Shown here piece after piece: positions 1-8,029 of a stretch of DNA of 29,753 nt (its first letter is position 1; each line of letters begins with the position of its first letter). Both the position numbers and the translations under genes were made by a program. Origin of the DNA: CAYPJE01 sp964410945 (GTDB taxonomy: Bacteria; Fidelibacterota; Marinisomatia; Marinisomatales; TCS56); assembly GCA_964410945.1 (NCBI GenBank), contig CAYPJE010000038.1, forward strand, positions 1 through 29,753, read 5' to 3'. The notes below the pieces were generated by a model. That model made no database searches, was not told where the DNA came from, and saw only the letters and a program-made list of their open reading frames with translations.

Positions 1-252
1 GAGATAGGAAAGGCAACTTCGGCAAACATAGCTGGTAAAAATAGCCGGATGGATTTACTTGGAGCAATACTTATGTCGGGTGAGCGTGGATTAGCACTAT
101 TCATTTCATTTTGCGCCTGTCAATAAATCCATTATCTTATTTATCCACTATTGCAGATGACCACGCCTGCATGCCAAAAGCAGCTGCGTTGCACAGGCAC
201 GGGGTTACCCGTGGATCTCCATTATCGCTATACAATATTTTACTTTGCCATA
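1..252. other. Left-edge region without a recognised gene
   Basis: One plus-strand frame is open from base 1 to a TAA at 124-126 (about 41 codons). It could be the last part of a gene that begins outside the window, but the translation has no motif I recognise. The only other structure seen is a short perfect inverted repeat at 198-213 (CACGGG, 4-base loop, CCCGTG), which is not followed by a T-run and so is not a convincing terminator. The argR promoter should lie in the right part of this stretch; no clear -35/-10 pair could be assigned. Confidence 0.4.
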
Positions 253-301
253 TATGAATAAATATGTATAAATTTACACAACAAATGAATAAAGATACAC
301 G
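253..301 (+). promoter_or_regulatory. Candidate ArgR operator (cluster of ARG boxes)
   Basis: Three 18-base windows resemble the ARG box wnTGAATwwwwATTCAnw. Box 253-270 (TATGAATAAATATGTATA) matches 8 of 10 core positions, box 263-280 matches 7 of 10, and box 284-301 (AATGAATAAAGATACACG) matches 9 of 10. Boxes 263-280 and 284-301 are separated by 3 bases, the spacing known from E. coli operators where two boxes bind one ArgR hexamer. The first box overlaps the second and is offset 31 bases centre to centre from the third. The last box abuts the argR start codon, so binding would block transcription or translation start. Autorepression of argR-argG-argH by arginine is the inference. Confidence 0.6.
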
Positions 302-778
302 ATGAAAAACAAAACTGACCGGCTGTTAGCCATCCGTGATATTATCACTACCCAGGCTGTCGCCAGCCAGGAAGACTTGCTTTCCCTCCTGGTAGAGCGC
401 GGCTTTAACACTACCCAGGCAACCTTGTCACGGGATCTGAAATTTCTCAAAGCCAGCAAGGTTGTTGATCCGAACCGGGGGTACATTTATGTGTTTCCCG
501 ACAAACGCATCCTGCCACCGGAAGAAATCGCCGGTAATTTTGCGGCCCAGGGATTCATATCAATCGAATTTGCCAACCACCTTGGCGTTGCCCGGACCCA
601 GCCCGGTTATGCCAGCAGCATCGCCGCCATGATCGACCGGGCCGATCCCTATGAGATCATGGGTACTATCGCCGGTGATGATACAATTCTGATCATCCCC
701 CGGGAGGATATCTCCGAGCAGGATATTATCAACACGCTGGTACTTATCATCCCGGATTTAAGGAATAAAATTCAATAA
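302..778 (+). CDS. argR: Arginine repressor ArgR
   Basis: Arginine-responsive transcription regulator of 158 residues, the normal family length. The N-terminal winged helix (about residues 5-65) carries the recognition segment TTQATLSRDLKFL (37-49). The C-terminal oligomerisation and arginine-binding domain (about 85-155) has GTIAGDDTIL at 121-130, with the Asp pair (126-127) that binds arginine in known ArgR hexamers. It leads argG and argH, and ARG-box-like sequences lie directly upstream, so autoregulation of an arg operon is likely. There is no good SD before the ATG; a leaderless or very short leader is possible, since the operator runs up to the start codon. In other bacteria ArgR also controls catabolism; nothing here shows that. 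Confidence 0.93.
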   Translation: MKNKTDRLLAIRDIITTQAVASQEDLLSLLVERGFNTTQATLSRDLKFLKASKVVDPNRGYIYVFPDKRILPPEEIAGNFAAQGFISIEFANHLGVARTQPGYASSIAAMIDRADPYEIMGTIAGDDTILIIPREDISEQDIINTLVLIIPDLRNKIQ

Positions 779-830
779 TATTACTCAATACGCTTATTTG
801 AAGTCGCCAGCGGCTCATGAAAGACGCCCC

Positions 831-2072
831 ATGAAAAAAGAAAAAATAATTCTCGCCTACAGTGGCGGGTTGGACACATCGGTAATCCTTAAATGGTTTA
901 TCGATAAAAATTATGAAGTAATTGCCTACGTTGCCGATGTAGGCCAGGATGACGATTTCGAAGAAGTCGAGCAAAAGGCTCTTGCCATCGGCGCATCAAA
1001 AGTATATATCGAAAATCTTCAGGAGGAATTTGTTACTGACTATATTTTCCCTTCCATCAAGGCCAATGCCATGTATGAGGGACGCTATTTGCTGGGTACC
1101 TCCCTGGCCCGCCCGTTGATTGCTAAACGGCATATCCAGATTGCCCACCGGGAAAAGGCCTGCTATGTCTCGCATGGCGCCACCGGAAAGGGCAATGACC
1201 AGGTCAGGTTTGAGTTGTCATACTATGCCCTTGATCCAAACATCAAGATTCTATCCCCCTGGAAAACCAGAGAATTTCTGAATCAGTTCAAAGGCCGGAC
1301 TGATATGCTTAAATACGCAGAGGAAATGGGGATTCCGGTGAAAGCATCGCTGAAGAAACCTTACAGCGAAGACGATAACCTGATGCATATCAGCCATGAG
1401 GCCGGCATCCTGGAAGACCCGGCCTACCAGCCCGATAAAGAAATATTTACTAAAATAGTACCGCCCCAGGACGCCCCGGACCAGGAAACCCACCTGGAAA
1501 TCCATTTCAAGGATGGGATTCCAATCAAGGTCGTTAACACCGATGATAAAACCGTCGTCGAGCAGCCGCTGGAGCTGTTCAATTACCTGAATAAAGTAGG
1601 TGGCCGAAACGGGATCGGTATCCTTGATATGGTGGAAAACCGCTTCGTCGGGATTAAATCACGGGGTGTGTACGAGACACCCGGCGGCGAAATTCTGCTG
1701 AAAGCCCACATGGACATCGAAGGAATTGCTATGGACCGGGAAGTGATGCGGCTCAGAAATATCCTGTCACCGATTTTCAGCGAGCTGGTCTATAACGGTT
1801 TCTGGTTCTGCCCCGAGATGGATTTCCTGATGGCAGCCATGAATAAAAGTCAGGAACTGATCGATGGAACTGTTTTCCTGACCCTGTATAAAGGTAATGT
1901 AATCATCAATGGCCGGACATCACACAGCTCGCTCTATGACCAGGATCTCTCCAGCATGGATATCGAAGGCGGATTCGATCAGAAGGACAGCGAAGGATTC
2001 ATCAAAATCAACGCCATCCGCCTGATGGCCCACAACGCCATCCTCAAACAACAGGGTAAATCGATCATCTGA
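831..2072 (+). CDS. argG: Argininosuccinate synthase
   Basis: Joins citrulline and aspartate using ATP, releasing AMP and PPi; penultimate step of arginine synthesis, cytosolic. 413 residues from the ATG chosen here. The PP-loop SGGLDTS is at residues 11-17, and SHGATGKGNDQVRFE, which binds citrulline and aspartate in the family, is at 114-128. An in-frame TTG at 798 would add 11 residues (through SPAAHERRP) that do not belong to the family; the ATG at 831 puts the first strand at its usual place (MKKEKIILAYSGG), and a weak GAAAG lies 7 bases upstream. It sits 52 bases after argR and its stop overlaps the argH start by one base (TGATG), so the three genes are probably one transcript. Confidence 0.95.
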   Translation: MKKEKIILAYSGGLDTSVILKWFIDKNYEVIAYVADVGQDDDFEEVEQKALAIGASKVYIENLQEEFVTDYIFPSIKANAMYEGRYLLGTSLARPLIAKRHIQIAHREKACYVSHGATGKGNDQVRFELSYYALDPNIKILSPWKTREFLNQFKGRTDMLKYAEEMGIPVKASLKKPYSEDDNLMHISHEAGILEDPAYQPDKEIFTKIVPPQDAPDQETHLEIHFKDGIPIKVVNTDDKTVVEQPLELFNYLNKVGGRNGIGILDMVENRFVGIKSRGVYETPGGEILLKAHMDIEGIAMDREVMRLRNILSPIFSELVYNGFWFCPEMDFLMAAMNKSQELIDGTVFLTLYKGNVIINGRTSHSSLYDQDLSSMDIEGGFDQKDSEGFIKINAIRLMAHNAILKQQGKSII

Positions 2073-3406
2073 TGAAAATCTGGGACAAGGGTACGCCCCT
2101 CGATCAACTGATCGAGGAATTCACCGCCGGAAAAGACAGGGAGTTGGACCTGCAATTAGCGGAGTACGATATCATCGGTTCCCTGGCCCATATCACCATG
2201 CTGGAAAAGGTTGGCCTGCTTTCGGCTGAAGAACTGACACAGTTGCGCCGGGAATTATTGAATATTCTTGGCGAAGTACAAAACGATACTTTCGAAATCG
2301 CACCCGGTGTGGAGGATGTCCATTCTCAGATCGAGCTCCTGCTCACTGAGCGGATTGGTGCAGCCGGAAAAAAAATCCACAGCGCCCGCTCCCGGAACGA
2401 CCAGGTCCTGCTGGATCTGAAATTGTTCACCCGCGCCCGGCTGGAAAGTATTGTCCAACAAGTTTCAGAGCTGTTCACTAAATTACAGTCCCTGAGTGAA
2501 AGCAGTAAGGGTGTGCTGATTCCCGGCTACACCCACCTGCAAGTGGCCATGCCATCCTCCTTCGGATTGTGGTTCGGTGCTTACGCCGAGATCCTGGGCG
2601 ATGATCTTCAAATGTTGTTGGCGGCCTATAAAATTACTAATCAAAACCCATTGGGGGCGGCGGCCGGATATGGCTCGTCCTTTCCAATCGACCGCCAGTT
2701 AACCACTAAGCTACTGGGTTTCGATGACCTGAACTACAATGTGGTCTACGCCCAGATGGGCCGGGGGAAAATGGAACGCACGGTGGCCTTTACCCTGGCA
2801 ACGGTAGCCGCCACCATGGGAAAAATGGCTGCCGACCTGTGCCTTTTCAACAGCCCCAATTTCGGTTTCATCACCCTGCCTGACGAACTGACCACCGGCT
2901 CCAGCATCATGCCCCATAAGAAGAACCCCGATGTCTTCGAACTCCTGCGGGCCAACTGCGGCAAGCTCCAGGGGCTACCAAATGAAATAGCTTTGGTAAC
3001 CAACAATCTGACCTCCGGGTATTTCCGCGATTACCAGATACTTAAAGAATCCTACCTGCCTGCTTTCGGCCGGTTGGTAACCTGTTTGCAGATATTTACT
3101 TACGTAATCGATAAAATCGAATTACAGACTGACATATTAGAACAAGACATCTACCAGCATCTGTTCAGTGTGGAGGAGGTCAACAAGCTGGTACTGAATG
3201 GGGTGCCATTCCGGGAGGCCTACCGGCAGGTGGCCGATTCAATCGCTGACGGTACATACCGGCCGGATAAAACTATTAAACACACCCATGCCGGCAGTAT
3301 TGGCAACCTGTGTACGGCTGAGATAAAAACTAAATTCGATCGGATTTATCAGCAGTATGATTTTGAGGAATATCGTCAAGCTATTGATAGTTTGTTAAAA
3401 TTATAG
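2072..3406 (+). CDS. argH: Argininosuccinate lyase
   Basis: Cleaves argininosuccinate to arginine and fumarate, the last step of arginine synthesis. 444 residues, aspartase/fumarase superfamily, a homotetramer in known cases. Visible motifs: HSARSRNDQ at 103-111, the catalytic THLQ segment at 154-157, and the family signature GSSIMPHKKNP at 276-286 on the mobile catalytic loop. The N-terminus (MKIWDKG, then DRELDLQLAEYDI) resembles the Bacteroidetes-type enzyme, supporting an FCB origin. The start overlaps the argG stop by one base, indicating translational coupling. It is the last gene of the arg cluster; the next gene downstream is on the other strand. Confidence 0.95.
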   Translation: MKIWDKGTPLDQLIEEFTAGKDRELDLQLAEYDIIGSLAHITMLEKVGLLSAEELTQLRRELLNILGEVQNDTFEIAPGVEDVHSQIELLLTERIGAAGKKIHSARSRNDQVLLDLKLFTRARLESIVQQVSELFTKLQSLSESSKGVLIPGYTHLQVAMPSSFGLWFGAYAEILGDDLQMLLAAYKITNQNPLGAAAGYGSSFPIDRQLTTKLLGFDDLNYNVVYAQMGRGKMERTVAFTLATVAATMGKMAADLCLFNSPNFGFITLPDELTTGSSIMPHKKNPDVFELLRANCGKLQGLPNEIALVTNNLTSGYFRDYQILKESYLPAFGRLVTCLQIFTYVIDKIELQTDILEQDIYQHLFSVEEVNKLVLNGVPFREAYRQVADSIADGTYRPDKTIKHTHAGSIGNLCTAEIKTKFDRIYQQYDFEEYRQAIDSLLKL

Positions 3407-3546
3407 ATGAGAGCTGTGCAGGCGGGTTTTCTCACCATAGCTAGAAACAGATGGAAATGTCGGCACGATTTACGGGTTGATGAAATTATGGATTATTATC
3501 GTATAGGTTATGGTGTGTCGTGCCAATGTAATCAGTATATATTAAT
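3407..3546. other. Convergent intergenic region after argH
   Basis: No recognised gene. A 7-base inverted repeat, GGCACGA at 3462-3468 and TCGTGCC at 3518-3524, encloses a 49-base AT-rich loop. It could be a weak structure between the two converging transcripts, but it lacks a T-run. A 47-codon open frame starts immediately after the argH stop and ends at 3550, without an SD or recognisable similarity; it is treated as chance. Confidence 0.35.
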
Positions 3547-4884
3547 CTAGTCATTTCCATTTTTATATAATGTCAGTCCAAAATTTCTGGAACCAAGCCA
3601 AACATGGTCTTTGCTGTCAATTGCTATTGTCATACCTGAATAATCAAGCACGCCGGAATTTTCATTGTTGTATAGAGTCCAATTGATTCCATCATATTTA
3701 ATCAATCCCACACCACTGGTAATCCAAACATTATCTTCACTGTCAATTGCCAGTTTATTTAAATAGTCTGTTGGTATGCCGGAATTATCCTGACAGTACT
3801 TTAGCCATGCGCCATCCGAGAACTGTATTAATCCTTCACCATAGGTAGTAACATAAATATTATCATTACTATCGATTGATAAATCTTGCACCTCAGAAAA
3901 GTAACTATCAATAAAGCCCATTTCCATTAGATCATAAATAGTCCAATTATTGTGATCATATTTACAGACTATTCCATTAAACAGGCCAGCCAAAATATTA
4001 TTGTGGCTATCTACACCAAGCGCTTCAACATACCTGTTTTTCAATGTATTGATTGTATCCATTTCAATAACTGCAGTACCGTCAAAACGGTATAAATGAT
4101 TGTGATGTGTACCAACCCAAATAGTGTTGTTTTTATCGGCCACTATCGAATGAACATCATCATAATATATATCCCCTGGAAGTTCGTAAAGTGACCAACT
4201 GCTTCCATCATATTTTGAAAAACATGCTGTCATATAAGAGCCTACCCAGATATTACCATAATTATCAGTTGTCATGGCTTCAACATAATAATGGTGAAAA
4301 TCATACCTATATTCAGAAAAATCCTCGATTTTATCGCCATCAAACATGAATATACCGGTATTGTAATCCTCGGTTCCTACCCAAACGTTATTATCAATAT
4401 CGATGGTTATCGCACATATTTCATTACTTGGGATACTACTGGAATTTTTCGTGTAATTAATCCACTGCGGATCCTGTGACATATATTTAATCTTAATCGT
4501 ATCAACCAATACTGTATCGCCAGGTTGATGGATATTCACTACGAATGGATCAGAAAAAGGCGGATTGATAGTAAAGTCTTCATAGTTTAGAATAACATCC
4601 ACCGGTTCACAACCATATGTGGTATCATAGATGCCCCTAAACCATATATCAATTTTGTTGTGTGTTTTTATGGTATCAAATGCATAGAATGAATAGCAAC
4701 TATTCTCTCCAATTATTGCATAAACCCTTGTAATCTTAAATGGTTCTTGGTCTAGGGCCTCATCTGGCAATCGATAATTATCAAGCTTAATAAGAAATGT
4801 CTCTATCTCATTATCTGATGAAGTTGGTTCCTCACAAGAAGAAATGATTAATAAACATGCTATTATCAATAAAATATTCCACAT
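3547..4884 (-). CDS. Lipoprotein with seven propeller-type repeats
   Basis: 445-residue predicted lipoprotein. The signal sequence MWNILLIIACLLIISSC ends in a lipobox with Cys17. Residues 20-155 are an uncharacterised N-terminal part. Seven repeats follow, each with a [N/T/H]-x-[IV]-[WYL]-[VILA]-[GT] core at about 166, 211, 254, 296, 342, 385 and 427, spaced 42-46 residues; several carry a KYDG-x-x-W element. This is the pattern of two-component-regulator propeller (Reg_prop) repeats, and seven would close one beta-propeller. The start at 4884 is chosen because AAAGGGG lies 6 bases upstream (minus strand); an earlier in-frame ATG at 4902 has no such site and would delay the signal peptide. 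The gene is clearly more AT-rich than argH and ruvB, suggesting transfer or relaxed selection. Ligand and function unknown; probably membrane-anchored on the periplasmic or outer face. Confidence 0.8.
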   Translation of the reverse strand: MWNILLIIACLLIISSCEEPTSSDNEIETFLIKLDNYRLPDEALDQEPFKITRVYAIIGENSCYSFYAFDTIKTHNKIDIWFRGIYDTTYGCEPVDVILNYEDFTINPPFSDPFVVNIHQPGDTVLVDTIKIKYMSQDPQWINYTKNSSSIPSNEICAITIDIDNNVWVGTEDYNTGIFMFDGDKIEDFSEYRYDFHHYYVEAMTTDNYGNIWVGSYMTACFSKYDGSSWSLYELPGDIYYDDVHSIVADKNNTIWVGTHHNHLYRFDGTAVIEMDTINTLKNRYVEALGVDSHNNILAGLFNGIVCKYDHNNWTIYDLMEMGFIDSYFSEVQDLSIDSNDNIYVTTYGEGLIQFSDGAWLKYCQDNSGIPTDYLNKLAIDSEDNVWITSGVGLIKYDGINWTLYNNENSGVLDYSGMTIAIDSKDHVWLGSRNFGLTLYKNGND

Positions 4885-4990
4885 ATTTATCCCCTTTCGC
4901 ATAAAATATATTCTATGATAATCGGGTAAGTCAATCAATATTACACCTATTTGGCAAAAAAATGTTTTATTATTCTGGTTTTACAATTAA

Positions 4991-5752
4991 TCAAACAAAC
5001 ATATCTCCCACATTGCTGTCGGCCAGATCGACAATAAACTCAGCAATTTCAGTAGTAATCTGATCAAAATACTGTTTTCCTTTTTCCGCCGTGGCCGGTG
5101 ACGGATCACCGACACCGGTATCTTCCGTTATTTCGGTCCACTGCCGCGGTGCCCAGGCCCAGGGCTGGTTCAGTCCGTTAATCTTGAATTTTCTGGCCTT
5201 GCCGTCACCGGCCTCCGACAAGGGTAGTACCAAGTCTGGTTTCAGGTACTGCATCAGACTGGTTTCCAGTTCACCGGCATGATCGCCAGGCTCTTCAAAT
5301 AAACCTTCCACCGGTTCGATCCGGAACCACTCCACCTGGCAGAGGAAAATATCAGTCTGGTTCTGCAGCTCACGAATGATCTGGTGGAAATCATTACCGC
5401 CGTGGCCGTTCAGTATTACCAGTTTCTCGATCCCGTGACCCTCCAGGCTTTCCACCACATCTGCCAGAACCAGGGCGTGGGTGGATGGATTCATATTAAT
5501 CGTAAATTTAATATCCAGCTGTTGGGTATTCACTCCAAACGGTATGGTGGGTAAAACCATCACCTGTGCGCCTTTATCAGCGGCCAGACCAGCGACGGCA
5601 GTGGCGATTGCCTCGGTTTCAATGGTGTCGGTTCCATAGGGCAGATGATAATTATGCGCTTCGGTGGCGCCCCAGGGCAACACAGCCAGTCGGAATTCAT
5701 GATCCTGTACAGCTTTCAAGGTGGTGGTTTTCAAGGTAAAATCCCGGCTCAT
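4991..5752 (-). CDS. Creatininase-family amidohydrolase
   Basis: 253 residues, creatininase/FAPy-deformylase-like fold, a di-metal hydrolase of cyclic or linear amides. Visible metal-binding and active-site motifs: LPWGATEAHNYHLPYGTD at 25-42 (Glu31, His33 and Asp42 are probable ligands), NGHGGN at 115-120, and GDHAGELETS at 156-165 with the family's conserved HAGE. The substrate cannot be assigned: the family includes creatininase, FAPy deformylases, riboflavin-pathway amide hydrolases and mycofactocin peptidase, and no neighbour points to one. The ATG at 5752 is preferred because GAGAGG lies 8 bases upstream; the TTG two codons earlier is too close to that site. It lies head to head with ruvB across 181 bases. 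Confidence 0.85.
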   Translation of the reverse strand: MSRDFTLKTTTLKAVQDHEFRLAVLPWGATEAHNYHLPYGTDTIETEAIATAVAGLAADKGAQVMVLPTIPFGVNTQQLDIKFTINMNPSTHALVLADVVESLEGHGIEKLVILNGHGGNDFHQIIRELQNQTDIFLCQVEWFRIEPVEGLFEEPGDHAGELETSLMQYLKPDLVLPLSEAGDGKARKFKINGLNQPWAWAPRQWTEITEDTGVGDPSPATAEKGKQYFDQITTEIAEFIVDLADSNVGDMFV

Positions 5753-5933
5753 AATCAATTCCTCTCAGTTAAGGATAAAATTTAATTAAGCTCATATATT
5801 TGATTCCTGAATAAAAATTCAAGTGGATAATGCCCGGTTTAATCATTTTTATCAACAGGCCGTTTGGCAACCCCTTATACCAGGTTGTAACTTTCGCGTC
5901 GATAAGCGGCCCGAATTTGTATATTTAAAGTAA

Positions 5934-6962
5934 ATGACAGACCTGCACATTACCGACCCGACCCCAGTTGAGGACGATCTCGTCGCGGAGAAATCGCTAC
6001 GGCCTTCCCATTTTGATGATTTTGTAGGCCAGAAAGAAATTGTCGATAATCTTAAACTATATATCGAAGCCGCCAATAACCGCAGCGAGGCCCTGGATCA
6101 CGTACTCCTGTTCGGACCTCCCGGATTAGGTAAGACCACCCTGGCCAATATCATCGCCCGGGAACTGCAGGTCAACCTTAAGCAATCTTCCGGACCTGTG
6201 GTGGAACGGGCCGGCGATCTGGCCGGGATGCTGACCAACCTGAACCATCGGGATGTGTTTTTCATCGATGAGGTCCACCGGCTGAACAGCGTAGTGGAAG
6301 AATATCTGTATTCTGCCATGGAGGATTATTCGATCGAGATCATGATCGATCGCGGTCCCAGCGCCCGCAGCGTCCAGCTCAATATCGAGCCCTTCACGCT
6401 GATTGGTGCCACTACCCGCCTGGGTAACCTGACATCTCCACTGCGCGACCGTTTCGGGGTAGTCCTGCGGGTGGACTATTATTCCCCCGAGGATCTATTC
6501 CATATCGTGCACCGCTCGGCCGAAATACTGAATATCGCCATCGATGATGACGGTGCCATGGAAATCGCCCGCCGTTCACGGGGCACTCCAAGGATAACCA
6601 ATCGTATTTTACGCCGGACACGCGACTATGCTGAGGTCAAAGCAGGTGGTTCAATCACCAGAGATGTGGCCCGCGCATCACTGCAATCACTGGGCATCGA
6701 TGATAACGGCCTCGATGAAATGGACCGGCGCATACTGTCCGCCCTGATCGACCAATTCAATGGTGGACCCGTCGGTGTGGGATCGCTGGCAGTGGCGGTC
6801 AGTGAAGATGCCACAACAATCGAAGACGTATACGAACCATATTTAATTAAAGAAGGCTTTATCCAGCGTACTACCCGTGGCCGGGTGGCTTTACCGAAAG
6901 CATTTAAACTGCTGGGACGGGCTGTTAACCAGGATTCACAAGAAGGATTATTCCATGATTGA
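5934..6962 (+). CDS. ruvB: Holliday junction branch-migration helicase RuvB
   Basis: AAA+ motor that with RuvA drives branch migration of Holliday junctions in recombinational repair. 342 residues, normal length. Visible: conserved entry LRPSHFDDFVGQ at 22-33, Walker A GPPGLGKTT at 61-69, Walker B FFIDEVHRL at 109-117, sensor GATTR at 158-162, arginine-finger region RDRFG at 171-175, and the C-terminal winged-helix domain ending in VALPKAFKLLG. ruvA and ruvC are not beside it. The end overlaps the queA start by 8 bases; ruvB-queA adjacency is common in bacteria. No strong SD precedes the ATG. Confidence 0.96.
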   Translation: MTDLHITDPTPVEDDLVAEKSLRPSHFDDFVGQKEIVDNLKLYIEAANNRSEALDHVLLFGPPGLGKTTLANIIARELQVNLKQSSGPVVERAGDLAGMLTNLNHRDVFFIDEVHRLNSVVEEYLYSAMEDYSIEIMIDRGPSARSVQLNIEPFTLIGATTRLGNLTSPLRDRFGVVLRVDYYSPEDLFHIVHRSAEILNIAIDDDGAMEIARRSRGTPRITNRILRRTRDYAEVKAGGSITRDVARASLQSLGIDDNGLDEMDRRILSALIDQFNGGPVGVGSLAVAVSEDATTIEDVYEPYLIKEGFIQRTTRGRVALPKAFKLLGRAVNQDSQEGLFHD

Positions 6963-8007
6963 AAAGAAACCAAAATATAAATTAACCGATTTTGACTATG
7001 AGCTGCCGGACAAGAATATCGCCCAGTACCCCGCCAAAGAACGGGATCATTCCAAACTGATGGTACTCAACCGGGAAGCTGAATCGATTGACCACACAAC
7101 TTTTTCCAACATCGATCAATACCTGAAAAAGAATGATCTCCTGATTCTGAACAAGACCAAGGTATTTCCCGCCCGCCTGTTTGCCACCAAAGACCGTACC
7201 GACGCCCGGGTGGAGGTTTTCCTCCTGCGCGAACTGGAAAACAACCTCTGGGAGGTAATGGTCAAACCGGCCCGGAAGGTCAGGATCGGCAATAAACTGA
7301 TGTTTACCGAAAATTTCCACTGTGATGTTATTGACAATACCGTTTCCGGCGGCCGGGTTGTCCGCTTCGAGTACGGCGATGAAAATATCTATGAAATAAT
7401 TGATGATATCGGGACCTCACCGCTGCCGCCCTATATTACGCGCGATCCCGACGATACTGACAAGATTCGCTACCAGAGTGTCTTCGCCGAAGAGCGTGGT
7501 GCCGTGGCAGCCCCCACCGCCGGACTTCATTTCAGCGAAGAATTGATCGAGCGAATCAGGGCCAAGGGCGTGAAAGTCGAGTTTATCACCCTCCATATTG
7601 GCCTGGGTACTTTCAGACCGGTCCAGGTAGAGGATCTGAACCGCCACCAGATGGATTCTGAATATTTCGAAGTTTCACCCCAAACAGCCATGGCCATTAA
7701 CGAGGCCCGTGCCAAACGGCGCAAGATTGTGGCGGTAGGTACTTCAACAGTCCGGGCCCTGGAAACGGTGGTGGTATCCGGTTTTCAGGTTACGACCAAA
7801 CGCGGCTGGACCGATAAATTTATCTATCCGCCCTACGATTTCAAGATGGTTGATGGCCTGGTCACCAATTTTCATTTACCAAAATCGACCCTGATCGTAT
7901 TGGTATCGGCCTTTGGCGGACGCGATTTCATCATGCGGGCCTACGAAGAAGCAAAGAAGAAAAAATACCGCTTCCTCAGTTATGGCGATGCCATGCTGAT
8001 CCAGTAG
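6955..8007 (+). CDS. queA: S-adenosylmethionine:tRNA ribosyltransferase-isomerase QueA
   Basis: Transfers and isomerises the ribosyl part of S-adenosylmethionine onto 7-aminomethyl-7-deazaguanine at tRNA position 34, giving epoxyqueuosine; substrates are GUN-anticodon tRNAs (Asp, Asn, His, Tyr). 350 residues. Signature segments: FDYELPDKNIAQYP at 13-26, RDHSKLMVLNR at 30-40, and APTAGLHF at 186-193, plus the late LPKSTLIVLVSAFGG. The frame is open farther upstream to 6877, but the ATG at 6955 is chosen because AGAAGGA stands about 7 bases before it and the protein begins at the family's usual place. The start lies inside the end of ruvB (ATGATTGA overlap), suggesting coupling. Confidence 0.95.
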   Translation: MIEKKPKYKLTDFDYELPDKNIAQYPAKERDHSKLMVLNREAESIDHTTFSNIDQYLKKNDLLILNKTKVFPARLFATKDRTDARVEVFLLRELENNLWEVMVKPARKVRIGNKLMFTENFHCDVIDNTVSGGRVVRFEYGDENIYEIIDDIGTSPLPPYITRDPDDTDKIRYQSVFAEERGAVAAPTAGLHFSEELIERIRAKGVKVEFITLHIGLGTFRPVQVEDLNRHQMDSEYFEVSPQTAMAINEARAKRRKIVAVGTSTVRALETVVVSGFQVTTKRGWTDKFIYPPYDFKMVDGLVTNFHLPKSTLIVLVSAFGGRDFIMRAYEEAKKKKYRFLSYGDAMLIQ

Positions 8008-8019
8008 ACCACCTGGAGC

Positions 8020-8025
8020 GGAGGA
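8020..8025 (+). promoter_or_regulatory. Strong ribosome-binding site of ispD
   Basis: GGAGGA, a near-perfect SD, lies 4-5 bases upstream of an ATA codon at 8030. It is the main evidence for where ispD translation begins, because no ATG, GTG or TTG is available in frame at that point. Confidence 0.65.
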
Positions 8026-8029
8026 TTTC

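Noticed and set aside
1..126. Open frame at the left edge as a partial gene
   Set aside because: Only 41 codons, no recognisable family pattern; cannot be supported as a gene without the upstream sequence.
3462..3524. Inverted repeat GGCACGA/TCGTGCC as a bidirectional terminator
   Set aside because: The loop is 49 bases and there is no T-run on either side; too weak to call.
3407..3550. A 47-codon open frame starting directly after the argH stop
   Set aside because: No SD, no recognisable motif, and it runs into the end of the converging lipoprotein gene; such a length occurs readily by chance.
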